NCBI RefSeq assembly: GCF_019802045.1
Contig: NZ_JAHVHU010000017.1
Span: 1-64,000, forward strand
Length of the DNA stretch: 64,000 nt
Direction of reading: 5' to 3'
DNA from: Membranihabitans marinus
GTDB taxonomy: Bacteria; Bacteroidota; Bacteroidia; Chitinophagales; Saprospiraceae
The notes under the pieces are model-generated. The model made no database searches. It was not told the DNA's origin and was given only the letters and a program-made list of their open reading frames with translations. A program made the translations under genes and the position numbers. Shown piece by piece: positions 46,149 through 56,390 of this stretch. Position 1 is the stretch's first letter. Each line of letters starts with the position of its first letter.

Positions 46149-46622
46149 CTAACTCCTTCTCACGAACAAAGCCACCACCGCCGAAGTGACCATTCCCAGA
46201 CTAAACGTTCCAAAAAGGGATTGGACAATGTAACTTCGGAGGTTAAAATAGCCGGCTAAAGTTTCTGGGTCTTTGCCCAGACTAGCACCATATTCTATGG
46301 CATTTGTGAAATAGGAAGGCGCAATAATCTTGTGGACGATCAACTGAGTCAATGGGCTGAACGCTGCGATGATTAACGTGATAATTAATCCGCTGATAAA
46401 ACCCTGCTTCCAGCTCATCCGGTTGTTGTAAAAGTTTCTGCGTTTGTCCAACAGCGCCAGGACGTACAGGATGATGGCCACTATACCAAACAAATTCGTG
46501 TAATACATGTGCTTGTCAATATGCACCGTGTGCAAGCCGACCACATTCTCAATACCCATCCATATCAGCGTAGCAACGATAAAAATTAGTCCCCATTTAA
46601 TTTCAATTTCGTATTTTCTCAT
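46149..46622 (-). CDS. DUF4199-family membrane protein
   Basis: The 157-residue protein has four membrane helices (about 9-29, 40-58, 73-95 and 132-153). The pattern IKWGLIFIVATLIWM, then WKQGFISGLIITLIIA, is typical of DUF4199, a family almost confined to Bacteroidota. Function unknown. It is divergent from the small Cys-rich gene; their starts are about 75 bp apart. Confidence 0.85.
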   Translation of the reverse strand: MRKYEIEIKWGLIFIVATLIWMGIENVVGLHTVHIDKHMYYTNLFGIVAIILYVLALLDKRRNFYNNRMSWKQGFISGLIITLIIAAFSPLTQLIVHKIIAPSYFTNAIEYGASLGKDPETLAGYFNLRSYIVQSLFGTFSLGMVTSAVVALFVRRS

Positions 46623-46696
46623 ATTTGGATTATTGATACCTAATTGTTAAATTTATAGTTATTTTTTAATTATTATATTTTATAAATCCAAAAGAA

Positions 46697-46909
46697 ATGC
46701 AAGATTCATCAGGAGTAAAAGAAAGTTTGAAACAAATGGTTAAAGATTCTAAGCAAGAATTATCTGTTAACCCGACTGCCAGCACAGGAAAATGTGTGAT
46801 TTCCAGTGCCGGCTGGAGTGAATGCAAAAGCCCTATAACCAAGGCAGCCTGTAACAAACAGAAAGGGCCCGGGGTTACGGTCAAATGGTACAAAGATGAA
46901 TCATGCTAA
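46697..46909 (+). CDS. Cys-rich 70-residue mini-protein, orphan
   Basis: I do not recognise this protein. Residues 1-30 are polar and partly helical (MQDSSGVKESLKQMVKDSK), with no signal peptide. Residues 31-70 carry four cysteines (33, 43, 52, 70), two Trp and many Lys, and the last residue is Cys. The ATG follows an A-rich AAAGAA, usual for this phylum, and the preceding 50 bp are very AT-rich. It might be a peptide precursor with leader and core, or a small metal- or disulfide-bonded protein. No modification or export genes are adjacent. Confidence 0.55.
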   Translation: MQDSSGVKESLKQMVKDSKQELSVNPTASTGKCVISSAGWSECKSPITKAACNKQKGPGVTVKWYKDESC

Positions 46910-46949
46910 TATTTAAATAATTTTTCATTTAATAGGTCTAAGGAATATA

Positions 46950-46973
46950 TATAAAAATGGCTGATGTGCCATT
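46950..46973 (-). terminator. Weak terminator behind xylA
   Basis: AATGGC and GCCATT pair around a 6-nt loop. On the minus strand the stem is followed by TTT and an AT stretch. It lies about 30 bp past the xylA stop and between convergent genes, so it may serve both directions. Confidence 0.45.
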
Positions 46974-47005
46974 ATTAAGCGTAGTATTTGTCTGATTAGA
47001 CTTAA

Positions 47006-48334
47006 TTACAAAATATACCGATTAATTAAATTTTCATAATATTCCTGTCGGCCGCTGATCAGTTTGAGCTGGTCACCTTCGCCAATGTATGTTGCCAAAT
47101 CTTCCAGGCTGAGTGCGCCTTCTTCAAATTTTTTGCCATCGTTACTATCAAAGCTCGCATACCGATTTTTCAATAGTTCGGAATATTCGGATTCTTCAAG
47201 AATTTGATGAGCAATCTCCAACGCCCGGGCGAAAAGATCGATTCCCCCGATATGCGCGTGAAACAGATCATTGAGATCGGTGCTGTTGCGGCGTAGCTTG
47301 GCATCAAAGTTTATCCCGCCACCCTGAAATCCGCCATAGCGAAGAATGACCAGCATGGCTCGAGTCAACTCATAAATATCCACCGGAAACTGATCGGTAT
47401 CCCAGCCATTTTGATAATCGCCACGGTTCGCATCAATGCTGCCCAACATGCCCTCAGCACCGGCTACTGCTAATTCATGCTCAAAGGTGTGTAAGGCCAG
47501 GGTGGCATGGTTGACTTCCAGGTTGAGTTTGAAATCATCAGCCAGGTCGTATTCGTTCAAAAAGCCCAATACGGTTGCTGCATCGTAATCGTACTGATGC
47601 TTGGTCGGTTCGGCCGGCTTGGGTTCGATAAAGAAGGTCCCCTTGAAGCCGTTCTTCCGGGCATAATCTTTGGCCATATGCAGAAAACGGGCCATGTGGT
47701 CTTTTTCCCGCTTCATATCGGTATTGATCAGGGAAATATACCCTTCCCGTCCGCCCCAGAACACATAATTCTCGCCATCCAGCGCCATAGTAATGTCGAG
47801 CGCATTGCGCACCTGGGCACCGGCATGAGCTACGACGTTGAAATCCGGATTGGTGGCTGCGCCATTCATATAACGCGGATGCGAAAAAAGGTTGGCCGTC
47901 CCCCATAACAATTTGACCTGATGTTCTTCCTGTTTTTTGCGCGCATAATCTGCAATAAAATCGAGCCGTTTTCTCGATTCTGACAACGTGTCACCTTCGT
48001 CGATCAGGTCCACGTCGTGAAAGCAATAATAGGAAACCCCCAGTTTGGAGATAAATTCGAAGGCTGCATCCATTTTGTTCAACGCTCGTTCTTCAGCTGT
48101 GCTGCCTTCGTTCCATGGCATCGGACGAGGTCCCCAGCCGAAAGGATCGCTGCCATCGCCATTGAAACTGTGCCAATACGCTACGGCAAAGCGAAGATGT
48201 TCGGCCATCGATTTGTTACCTACTTTTTTATTAGGGTCATAGAACCGGTAGGAGAGGGGGTCCATGGAATCAGGACCTTTGTATTGGATGGGTGACACGT
48301 TGGGGAAATGAGTTTTTTGGGTATGGTTTTTCAT
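47006..48334 (-). CDS. xylA: Xylose isomerase
   Basis: It converts D-xylose to D-xylulose. The 442-residue protein has the catalytic YCFHDVD with His106 and Asp109, the VFWGGREGY segment, and [15 protein letters not shown], which carries metal ligands and the catalytic Lys. Its ATG overlaps the xylB stop by 4 bp. It is a cytoplasmic metal enzyme, usually tetrameric. No xylose transporter or regulator is in the window. Confidence 0.98.
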   Translation of the reverse strand: MKNHTQKTHFPNVSPIQYKGPDSMDPLSYRFYDPNKKVGNKSMAEHLRFAVAYWHSFNGDGSDPFGWGPRPMPWNEGSTAEERALNKMDAAFEFISKLGVSYYCFHDVDLIDEGDTLSESRKRLDFIADYARKKQEEHQVKLLWGTANLFSHPRYMNGAATNPDFNVVAHAGAQVRNALDITMALDGENYVFWGGREGYISLINTDMKREKDHMARFLHMAKDYARKNGFKGTFFIEPKPAEPTKHQYDYDAATVLGFLNEYDLADDFKLNLEVNHATLALHTFEHELAVAGAEGMLGSIDANRGDYQNGWDTDQFPVDIYELTRAMLVILRYGGFQGGGINFDAKLRRNSTDLNDLFHAHIGGIDLFARALEIAHQILEESEYSELLKNRYASFDSNDGKKFEEGALSLEDLATYIGEGDQLKLISGRQEYYENLINRYIL

Positions 48335-49827
48335 AGCGTTTTTAGTTTATTCAGAAGAGCTTCTTTCCAGGTATGGTAATACTCTTCATAAGTGTTAGAT
48401 AAATTTTTATTGGGTTCAATAGTTTTTTTGATTTCTTGCGAGGAGAGCGCTTCATTAGCCGTTTTATAATAGCCGGACCCGAGTCCTGCACCCAGTGCGG
48501 CACCCACCGCGCCGGTCGCCTCCCGGACCTCAATGGTCACACCGGACAGACTGGCAAAACACTCACTGAATATGGTGGATTGAAAAAGGTTGTCATTGCC
48601 TACCCGGAGTAGATGGGATGACATGCCCAGTTCTTTCATGATCTCATAACCGTAATAAAACGCAAATCCAATCCCTTCCAATCCCGCCCGAATCAGGTGG
48701 TCCTGATGATGTCGATTCAGGTCCAGTCCGGCGAGGTGCGCACCGATGGGTTTGTTCTGCAACATGCGTTCAGCTCCATTGCCAAAGGGCAGCATGAAAA
48801 CACCTTCTGAACCTGGTGATATGGTCGCAGCCCGGTTCTCCAATTCGGCGTATTCCTGCTCTTGCCCCGTGATGTTTTTACGGATCCAGCTGTACAGGAT
48901 GCCGGCCCCATTGATGCACAGCAAGGTGCCAATGCGTGGTTTTTCCGGCGTATAATTCACATGGGCAAAACTATTGGTACGCTGGGACCGATCAATGACG
49001 GGTTGTTCTGAAATGCCGTACAATACGCCTGACGTGCCACCCGTACCAGCCATGATTCCCGGTTCGTTGACGTGCAGTGACCAGGCATTGTTGGGTTGGT
49101 CGCCGGAACGATAGCTTATGGGTACTCCCGGCTCGATGCCCAGTTCTTTCGCTGCTGTGGAAGTGACCTCCCCCTGGGTGGAAAAGGTCGGTTGATATTC
49201 CGGCACCATTTTCGGATCCATGCTGCATCGTTCGAATAAATTTTTGTCCAGCTCATTTTGCTCAAAATTCCACATAATACCTTCACTTAGCCCCGTAATG
49301 GAGGTCCGGGCCATGCCGCTCATTTTGAAGGCAATATAATCGCCGGGCAACATGATCTTATCAATTTGATCGAAGAGCTCGGGCTGGTGATTCTGTATCC
49401 AGCGTAATTTGGAGAAAGTGAAGTTTCCGGGGTAGTTGTAGTGCGAATGCAGGAAATAATCCGGTTCCAGTTCTTCTAATAATGCTTCCCCGGTATCAAC
49501 GGCCCGGCTGTCGCACCAGATAATCGATGGGCGTAGAACTTTACCGTTTTTATCGATGACCACCAACCCGTGCATCTGATAAGCGATTCCGATGGAAACG
49601 ATGTTTTCGGAAGCGTCGGGGTGTTTTTCTATGATTTGATTGCTGCAGTCACAGACGTACTTCCACCACATAGCCGGATCTTGCTCAGCGAAGCCAGGTT
49701 GACTTGAAGCGATCGGCATCTCTTTTTTTGGTGCGGATACGATGGAACGCACTTCTCCAGACTCTGCGTGTATGAGGGCTGCCTTGATGGAAGAGCTTCC
49801 AATATCAAATCCTAATAAGTATTTCAT
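48331..49827 (-). CDS. xylB: Xylulokinase (FGGY family)
   Basis: It phosphorylates D-xylulose to xylulose 5-phosphate, feeding the pentose phosphate pathway. The 498-residue kinase has the N-terminal phosphate loop [14 protein letters not shown] (5-18), the substrate segment [17 protein letters not shown] in the second domain, and [17 protein letters not shown] near the end. It is the first gene of a xylB-xylA operon with a 4-bp overlap. Confidence 0.95.
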   Translation of the reverse strand: MKYLLGFDIGSSSIKAALIHAESGEVRSIVSAPKKEMPIASSQPGFAEQDPAMWWKYVCDCSNQIIEKHPDASENIVSIGIAYQMHGLVVIDKNGKVLRPSIIWCDSRAVDTGEALLEELEPDYFLHSHYNYPGNFTFSKLRWIQNHQPELFDQIDKIMLPGDYIAFKMSGMARTSITGLSEGIMWNFEQNELDKNLFERCSMDPKMVPEYQPTFSTQGEVTSTAAKELGIEPGVPISYRSGDQPNNAWSLHVNEPGIMAGTGGTSGVLYGISEQPVIDRSQRTNSFAHVNYTPEKPRIGTLLCINGAGILYSWIRKNITGQEQEYAELENRAATISPGSEGVFMLPFGNGAERMLQNKPIGAHLAGLDLNRHHQDHLIRAGLEGIGFAFYYGYEIMKELGMSSHLLRVGNDNLFQSTIFSECFASLSGVTIEVREATGAVGAALGAGLGSGYYKTANEALSSQEIKKTIEPNKNLSNTYEEYYHTWKEALLNKLKTL

Positions 49828-50522
49828 GTTTTAGGGGCTATGGCCTGATTTATATACCGGTTTTCAAAATGAGGCAAAAGATATAAAAGATTTTTGAAAG
49901 GGTGGTTTTATGTTCGGAAACATACGCAGAAATTCTTGATCGGATCTCAGCAAGGGCCGGATCAATGGTGTGGAAAAAACAAAGAACCTGTATATGTCAT
50001 AAATTTATTGTATGAATAATCCATGTACTCTTTAAGATATTTATTTTATCATAATTTTTCGTTCTGATGGGTTTTCTCAAATTGCCAGTCAAAAACTAAG
50101 ATGACCAGGTTGAAGACCTTTCGGAGCTCAAAGGCCTGACATGCCGCCCCGAATGACGCCTATCGGTTTATTCGGGGTTATTCACCTTCAGCACCTCCGG
50201 TGTTGGTGGTATGAACTCTGTTCGAAATGAGACCGAATAGATTGAATTTTCACGATATATCGAGATCCTTGTTTCTTAGAACCCTGGATGTGATTAACCC
50301 CTGGCAAGCGTAGTGCAGCCGGGGGGTAGACCATTCCTATTCAGAACCCCGCATAGGGTTCAAGTTTTAGAGCGAAATTGTTCAGGGTGATTATGGTGAA
50401 TAAAGCGGGTTTGTTTCTTAAATATGGAAGACATCATTATGATATCCCACCTAAGCTGAAGCGTAAAACTGACACTGGGCAGTACCTCCCTCGTTTATTG
50501 GTGGATTAAATATTGAAGAAAG
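49828..50522. other. Intergenic gap with hairpins and a repeat fragment
   Basis: Between xylB and the tRNA there is no gene. Visible are a GC-rich fold-back at 50297-50327 (ACCCCTGGC with GCCGGGGGGT), a second hairpin GAACCC/GGGTTC at 50344-50361, and at 50389-50410 the tail of the 119-bp repeat family (GGTGAATAAAGCGGGT). The hairpin pair looks like a REP-type element. Confidence 0.5.
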
Positions 50523-50608
<86 letters not shown>

Positions 50609-50788
50609 AGGATGATTTGATTGGAGGATGCAAATCTAATAAAAAATTTGATCGTTGTATAAATTCAGTTTTATTTCTGAAATATTTTACCAGTTCCAAA
50701 AAATACTGTTGTTTTGCACTTTACTTCATATGTTATAAATTTTTAATATATTAGCAGCTGGAATTGAAATGAGGTCATTTTTCTCAAT

Positions 50789-53326
50789 ATGAGCAGGATG
50801 AGTTCAAAAACCCAAACCCGATCCATGGCAAGAAAACGAAAACGGTCAAAAAAATCCCAAAGTAAATGGACCATCGATAAGCGATGGCGTGCCATTTCTG
50901 CGCTGTTTATCGCAATGATGTCGATATTTCTCCTCATTGCACTGACCAGTTACATCTATACCTGGAAGGAAGACCAGGATAAGGTGATCCGGCTGTCGTG
51001 GGACTTATTGTTGGCTCAGGACGTCAAGGTTCAGAATTGGCTGGGCCGGTTTGGAGCGATCATTTCATTCCTTACTTTTTACAAAGGGATTGGAGTGACC
51101 TCGTTTTTGCTTCCGGTTTTTGGCTTCGGATGTGCGATCATAGTGTATTTTAAAAGACACTGGATGCAATTTATCCGACTGGCGACCTATCTAAGCATTG
51201 CCATTTTGATTTTTCCATTGACCTTTGAGTTTTTGTTACATGCCTCTCCGTTTGCCTGGGGCGGGGCGTTTGGCTATGCTTTATTTCAATATTTCTCAGC
51301 CTTCATCGGAATGATGGGGCTGGGCGTGATGCTTCTTTTTGCCTTTATCGGATTGATTTACTGGCACAATGAGTACCTGCCTCAGATCAAGAGTACCTTC
51401 CAGTTTCGATGGACATCGTTGCGACGACGTCGAAAACAGTTTGTGGATACTTTTCTGTCTGGTGAGGCTTTGCAAAACGGAGAAAAAGTAAATCCCGTCA
51501 GAGAAACAGCGGTACAGCCATCTAAATCGGAATATCCGGACGAACCACCCATGGAGGAGGAGAAACAAGAACCCGTCAAGGAATTGGAAGAAGCGATCGA
51601 ACTGGATACCTCAGAGATCTCGAAAAGAAGGGATCAGGCCACACAGGAGGAAACAGATACCCCTGGTATCCAGCTGGAGATGGATGAAAAGAGTTTCGGC
51701 CCTGCTTATGAGGCCGATCATCCGGAGCCTGAAGTCCGGGAGGCTACGATGTCGGATGATGATAAACTGGTGGTGGAGCGTGAGGATAAGACGACCTTAC
51801 TGGAGCCGTTTGATCCGACGAAAGAGCTTTCGCGGTACACCAATCCTGTTTTGGATTTGCTGGATAACTACATGATCGGCCAGGTTCACATCAACCGGAC
51901 CGAACTGGAGTCAAATAAGGATCAGATCATCACTACGCTGCAAAATTATAAAATTGAGATTACCAAGATACGGGCTACAGTCGGCCCCACGGTGACACTT
52001 TATGAGATTATTCCGGCACCCGGCGTTCGCATCTCTAAGATCAAAAATCTGGAAGATGATATTGCGTTATCCCTGGCTGCATTGGGGATTCGGATCATCG
52101 CACCGATCCCGGGGAAAGGAACCATCGGTATCGAGGTGCCGAATAAGAAAAAACAGATTGTCAGTCTCAAGGAAACCATTGCGTCTGAAAAATTTACAGA
52201 TGCCAAAATGGAATTGCCCATCGGGTTGGGTAAGACGATTAGCAACGAGGTCTTTGTCGCTGACCTCGCCAAAATGCCCCACTTGCTGATTGCCGGGGCC
52301 ACCGGACAGGGGAAATCCGTTGGGATCAATACGATCATCATGTCTTTGCTGTACCGGAAACACCCCAGCCAGGTTAAGTTGATCCTGATCGATCCGAAGA
52401 AAGTAGAGCTTTTCCCTTATTCCAAACTTGAAAAACACTTTCTGGCTTTTCTGCCCGGTCAGGATGAACCCATTATTACGGATACCAAGAAGGTAGTTCA
52501 TACGCTGAATAGCCTCTGTATCGAAATGGATGAGCGGTACAACTTGCTGAAAAAAGCATATTCCCGAAACATTAAGGAATACAACAAGAAGTTTATTGCA
52601 CGAAAACTCAATCCGTTGAATGGTCATAAGTACATGCCGTTTATCGTATTGGTCATCGATGAGTTTGCTGATTTGATTATGACCGCTGGCAAAGAGGTGG
52701 AGATGCCGATTGCACGTCTGGCACAGTTGGCACGTGCTGTCGGGATACATTTGATAATTGCTACGCAGCGACCCTCTGTGAATATCATTACCGGTGTCAT
52801 AAAAGCAAACTTCCCGGCCCGTATCGCTTTCAAGGTAACCTCGAAAGTGGATTCCAGGACCATTTTGGATGCCGGCGGAGCGGATCAACTGATCGGACGG
52901 GGTGATATGCTTTTGTCCGTAGGGAGTGACCTGGTCCGGTTGCAGTGTGCTTTCATTGACACGCCGGAGGTGGAACGAGTCATCGATTACATCTCTGATC
53001 AGGCCGGATTCGGTGAACCGTATTATCTGCCGGAATACAATGATCCGGATGAAGATGGCGGAGATCCTTTGGGAGATATTAAGGTATCCGATCTGGATGA
53101 ACTGTTTACAGATGCGGGAAGATTGGTAGTTATGGAACGGAGTGGAAGTACGTCCATGCTGCAACGAAAACTTAAATTGGGATACAACCGGGCAGGCCGG
53201 ATCATGGATCAGCTGGAGCATTTTGGAGTCGTCGGGCCCAGTGAAGGAAGCAAAGCCCGGGAAGTTTATTTCGACACCGAGTCAGAGTTGCTTCAGCATC
53301 TTGAAATGGTGATCAAGGATGGATGA
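50789..53326 (+). CDS. ftsK: DNA translocase FtsK
   Basis: FtsK is a septum-bound motor that moves chromosome ends apart and activates dimer resolution. The 845-residue protein has four to five N-terminal membrane helices (about 35-195), an acidic linker (about 240-345), the alpha-beta motor with Walker A GATGQGKS (Lys509) and Walker B FIVLVIDEFADL, and a C-terminal winged-helix gamma domain (MLQRKLKLGYNRAGRIMDQL). It begins about 180 bp from the divergent tRNA-Leu. A short TTAATTG array follows its stop. Confidence 0.97.
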   Translation: MSRMSSKTQTRSMARKRKRSKKSQSKWTIDKRWRAISALFIAMMSIFLLIALTSYIYTWKEDQDKVIRLSWDLLLAQDVKVQNWLGRFGAIISFLTFYKGIGVTSFLLPVFGFGCAIIVYFKRHWMQFIRLATYLSIAILIFPLTFEFLLHASPFAWGGAFGYALFQYFSAFIGMMGLGVMLLFAFIGLIYWHNEYLPQIKSTFQFRWTSLRRRRKQFVDTFLSGEALQNGEKVNPVRETAVQPSKSEYPDEPPMEEEKQEPVKELEEAIELDTSEISKRRDQATQEETDTPGIQLEMDEKSFGPAYEADHPEPEVREATMSDDDKLVVEREDKTTLLEPFDPTKELSRYTNPVLDLLDNYMIGQVHINRTELESNKDQIITTLQNYKIEITKIRATVGPTVTLYEIIPAPGVRISKIKNLEDDIALSLAALGIRIIAPIPGKGTIGIEVPNKKKQIVSLKETIASEKFTDAKMELPIGLGKTISNEVFVADLAKMPHLLIAGATGQGKSVGINTIIMSLLYRKHPSQVKLILIDPKKVELFPYSKLEKHFLAFLPGQDEPIITDTKKVVHTLNSLCIEMDERYNLLKKAYSRNIKEYNKKFIARKLNPLNGHKYMPFIVLVIDEFADLIMTAGKEVEMPIARLAQLARAVGIHLIIATQRPSVNIITGVIKANFPARIAFKVTSKVDSRTILDAGGADQLIGRGDMLLSVGSDLVRLQCAFIDTPEVERVIDYISDQAGFGEPYYLPEYNDPDEDGGDPLGDIKVSDLDELFTDAGRLVVMERSGSTSMLQRKLKLGYNRAGRIMDQLEHFGVVGPSEGSKAREVYFDTESELLQHLEMVIKDG

Positions 53327-53379
53327 GGATAATTATTGATTATTAATTGTTAATTGGGTTTTGGTGTGCTGCGCTGTTA

Positions 53380-53427
53380 GGATTCATAAGCCTGTGGGGT
53401 GCAGGAAGAGATGCGGATTGTGAAGCC
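53380..53427 (+). repeat. Dispersed ~55-bp repeat, copy d
   Basis: It reads ATTCATAAGCCTGTGGGG, then GCGGATTGTGAAGCC, close to copy c at 30122-30184. It stands ~55 bp behind ftsK, after the TTAATTG and GCTGCGCTG words. Confidence 0.5.
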
Positions 53428-53514
53428 TTTTGAAACTGTCAGACTTTACACAAGTTCAAACCTCAAGTGTTAAACGGGCTTTACAATCCTCTATGCTTCA
53501 GGCTCCGCCGGCTT

Positions 53515-53595
53515 GCAAATCCGAGCTTTCCGCTTTGAGCTTGACTCTTTGAGCTCACTTGCTTTCAGCGTGACTCTTTGCGCTCACCTGCTTTT
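53515..53595. repeat. Degenerate repeat right after the polA stop
   Basis: On the polA strand the stop is followed by words like AGGTGAGCGCAAAGAGTCA and AAGTGAGCTCAAAGAGTCA, about 30 bp apart and nearly identical, then AAGCGGAAAGC. It resembles the strip behind groEL. Confidence 0.7.
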
Positions 53596-56367
53596 TCAAT
53601 GCGCTTCCAGCCAGGTATTTCCTGTGCCAGCTTCTACCAAGATGGGAACCTTCAGATCCGGGATGGCATTGATCATTTCTTCTTCTACTAATTTTTTCAT
53701 CGTATCCACTTCATCATGAGGAACGTCAAACATCAATTCATCATGAACCTGGAGCACCAGCCAGGACTTTAGACCTTCTTCTTTGAGCCTTTTATGGATC
53801 CGGACCATGGCTATTTTGATCATATCGGCGGCCGTCCCTTGAATGGGGGTGTTGATGGCAATCCGTTCTGCAGCACTTTGCGCCATCCTGTTCCGGGAAT
53901 TGATATCCCGCAGACCACGTTTGCGTCCGAGTAAAGTTTCTACATACCCGTTTTCCCGGGCGAACTTAACCGTGTCATCCATGTATTTTTTGAGTCCTTG
54001 GTATTGATTGAAGTAAGCTTCGATCAATGCTGTGGCTTCTTTTCGTGGAATATCCAGCTGTTGGGAAAGGTTGGTGGATCCTGCTCCGTAAATGATGCTG
54101 AAGTTCACGGTTTTGGCCTGACGTCGTTGGTCAGCGGTGACTTCATCATAAGGCACTTCAAATACACGGGCAGCGGTCGCCCGGTGAATGTCCTGACCAC
54201 TATTAAACGCTTCGAGCATGGCTTCATCTTCACTCATGTGTGCGATCAGCCGCAGCTCAATTTGTGAATAATCAGCCCCGAGCAGGGTGTGGTTCTCATC
54301 CGCCGGAATAAACGCTTCGCGGACTTTTCGACCGGCTTCGGTGCGGATGGGAATGTTCTGCAGATTGGGATGATTCGAGCTTAGCCGTCCCGTCGACGCA
54401 AGAGCCTGATTGAAGCTGCTGTGGATTCGACCTGTTTTTGGGTTGATCATTTTGGGAAGCGCATCGACATAGGTTGACTTTAGCTTGGTTAGTCCTCGGT
54501 ATTCCAGAATCAAAGATATAATCTCATGATCTTTGGCCAACTCGCTCAGTTTGGCTTCATTGGTGGAGAATTGACCGGTTTTGGTCTTGCGCCATCGGTA
54601 TGGAATCTCCATTCTCTCAAAAAGCACTTCACCGACTTGTTTGGGACTATCTACATTGAAAACGACGCCGGCCATTTCGTGGATGGTGGCTTCGGTTCGG
54701 AGTACTTCTTCGGCTAATTTTTCGCTGTAGTCATTTAGGAATTTTTTATCCAACCGGATCCCGTTGTATTCCATTTCCGCCAGCACCTTAATCACCGGTT
54801 CTTCGATATCGAAATAAAGTTTTTCAAGATTTTCTTCCTGCAGTTTCGGGTGCAAGTGCTCGTGAAGACGAAGGGTGATATCGGCATCCTCTGCGGCGTA
54901 ATTTTTGAGTTTTTCCAATTCAACATCTCTCAGTTTTTTCTGCTTCCGGCCTTTTTTCTCTGTAAGTTCATCATACGAAATGCATTTATAGGACAGGTAG
55001 GTCTCTGCCAGATAGTCCATGCCATGACGCAGCTCCGGGTGGAGCAGGTAGTGGAACAGCATGGTATCATGAAAGACTCCCGCTACATTGATGCCGTAAT
55101 TCTTGAGAACAATGGCATCGTATTTTATATTCTGAGCAATTTTCTGAATTTTGGGATCTTCAAGAACGGCTCTGAACTCCTCCAAAAGTTCTGACGCTGC
55201 CTTTCGATCCTTGGGAAAAAGGATAAAAGAAGCGTGGTTCGGCCGGGTACTAAAACTTATTCCAACAAGGTCGGCCTCCATCGGATGAATAGAGGTCGTT
55301 TCAGTATCAAAACAAAATCGATCGGCGGATTTCAGTTCTTTGAGAAGTGCGGTACGTTGTTCCGCTGTTTCGATAAGTGTGTACGCTTGTTTGGTGTTAT
55401 CAAATTGATTGGGAGCTATTTTGTCGATGACCGGCTTGGCGGCAGCCACGTTGCCAGTGGGGAAAAGAGCCTGTTGGACGCCTTGCTGAGGAGCGGTTCC
55501 CAGAATACTTTGAGCCAGGGTGCGAAATTCCAATTCGGCAAACAATTCCGCCAGTTTTTTCTTATTGGCCTGGTTCATTTCGGTTTTTTCTGCATCAAAA
55601 GTAATGGGGGCTTCGGTATTGATAATTGCGAGTTGCTTGGACAGGAGGCCTTGTTCGCGGAAGGTTTCCAGATTTTCCTTCATTTTGCCTTTTAGCTCCG
55701 AGGTGTGATCCAGCAAATTTTCTACCGTATGGTATTGTTTCAGTAGTTTGGCGGCCGTTTTGGGTCCAATGCCCGGAATGCCGGGGATATTGTCTACACT
55801 ATCGCCTTGGAGGCCGATCATGTCCTTGACCTGATCCACATCCTGGATGTCCCATTTTTCAAGGACCTCGGGGATGCCGAGGATTTCTACGCCGGTTCCT
55901 TTTCGGGAGGGTTTATATATTTTGATATTCTCACTGACCAGTTGTCCGAAATCCTTGTCCGGGGTCACCATATACACCTTGAATCCTTGTTTTTCAGCTT
56001 GCTTGGCCAATGTGCCAATAACATCATCGGCTTCATAATTGTCCATTTCCAGAATAGGGATGTTAAATGCCTGGACAATTTCTTTAATAATCGGCAGCGC
56101 AGTGCGGATATCTTCCGGTGTCTCATCCCGATTGGCTTTGTATTCGGGGTACATCTCATTTCGGAAGGTGATGTTGCTTTTGTCAAAAGAAACGGCTAGG
56201 TGGCTGGGTTGCCGGTTAACGATGATGTCCCAAAGCGATCGGGTGAATCCGGTAATCGCAGAGGTGTTCACACCCTTGGAATTCATCAATGGCCGGTTAA
56301 TAAAGGCATAATGGGCTCTGAAAACCAGGGCATGCCCGTCGAGGATATATAGTGTCTTATTGTTCAT
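53596..56367 (-). CDS. polA: DNA polymerase I
   Basis: It fills gaps and removes RNA primers in replication and repair. The 923 residues hold a 5'-3' flap exonuclease (about 1-290; YILDGHALVFRAHYAF, DNIPGIPGIGPKTAAKLL), a 3'-5' exonuclease with an intact acidic motif (CFDTETTSIHP), and a family A polymerase (GADYSQIELRLIAH, RRQAKTVNFSIIYGAG, LQVHDELMFDVP). All three activities appear present. Confidence 0.99.
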   Translation of the reverse strand: MNNKTLYILDGHALVFRAHYAFINRPLMNSKGVNTSAITGFTRSLWDIIVNRQPSHLAVSFDKSNITFRNEMYPEYKANRDETPEDIRTALPIIKEIVQAFNIPILEMDNYEADDVIGTLAKQAEKQGFKVYMVTPDKDFGQLVSENIKIYKPSRKGTGVEILGIPEVLEKWDIQDVDQVKDMIGLQGDSVDNIPGIPGIGPKTAAKLLKQYHTVENLLDHTSELKGKMKENLETFREQGLLSKQLAIINTEAPITFDAEKTEMNQANKKKLAELFAELEFRTLAQSILGTAPQQGVQQALFPTGNVAAAKPVIDKIAPNQFDNTKQAYTLIETAEQRTALLKELKSADRFCFDTETTSIHPMEADLVGISFSTRPNHASFILFPKDRKAASELLEEFRAVLEDPKIQKIAQNIKYDAIVLKNYGINVAGVFHDTMLFHYLLHPELRHGMDYLAETYLSYKCISYDELTEKKGRKQKKLRDVELEKLKNYAAEDADITLRLHEHLHPKLQEENLEKLYFDIEEPVIKVLAEMEYNGIRLDKKFLNDYSEKLAEEVLRTEATIHEMAGVVFNVDSPKQVGEVLFERMEIPYRWRKTKTGQFSTNEAKLSELAKDHEIISLILEYRGLTKLKSTYVDALPKMINPKTGRIHSSFNQALASTGRLSSNHPNLQNIPIRTEAGRKVREAFIPADENHTLLGADYSQIELRLIAHMSEDEAMLEAFNSGQDIHRATAARVFEVPYDEVTADQRRQAKTVNFSIIYGAGSTNLSQQLDIPRKEATALIEAYFNQYQGLKKYMDDTVKFARENGYVETLLGRKRGLRDINSRNRMAQSAAERIAINTPIQGTAADMIKIAMVRIHKRLKEEGLKSWLVLQVHDELMFDVPHDEVDTMKKLVEEEMINAIPDLKVPILVEAGTGNTWLEAH

Positions 56368-56390
56368 AGCGAATATCGGTTGTAATAATT

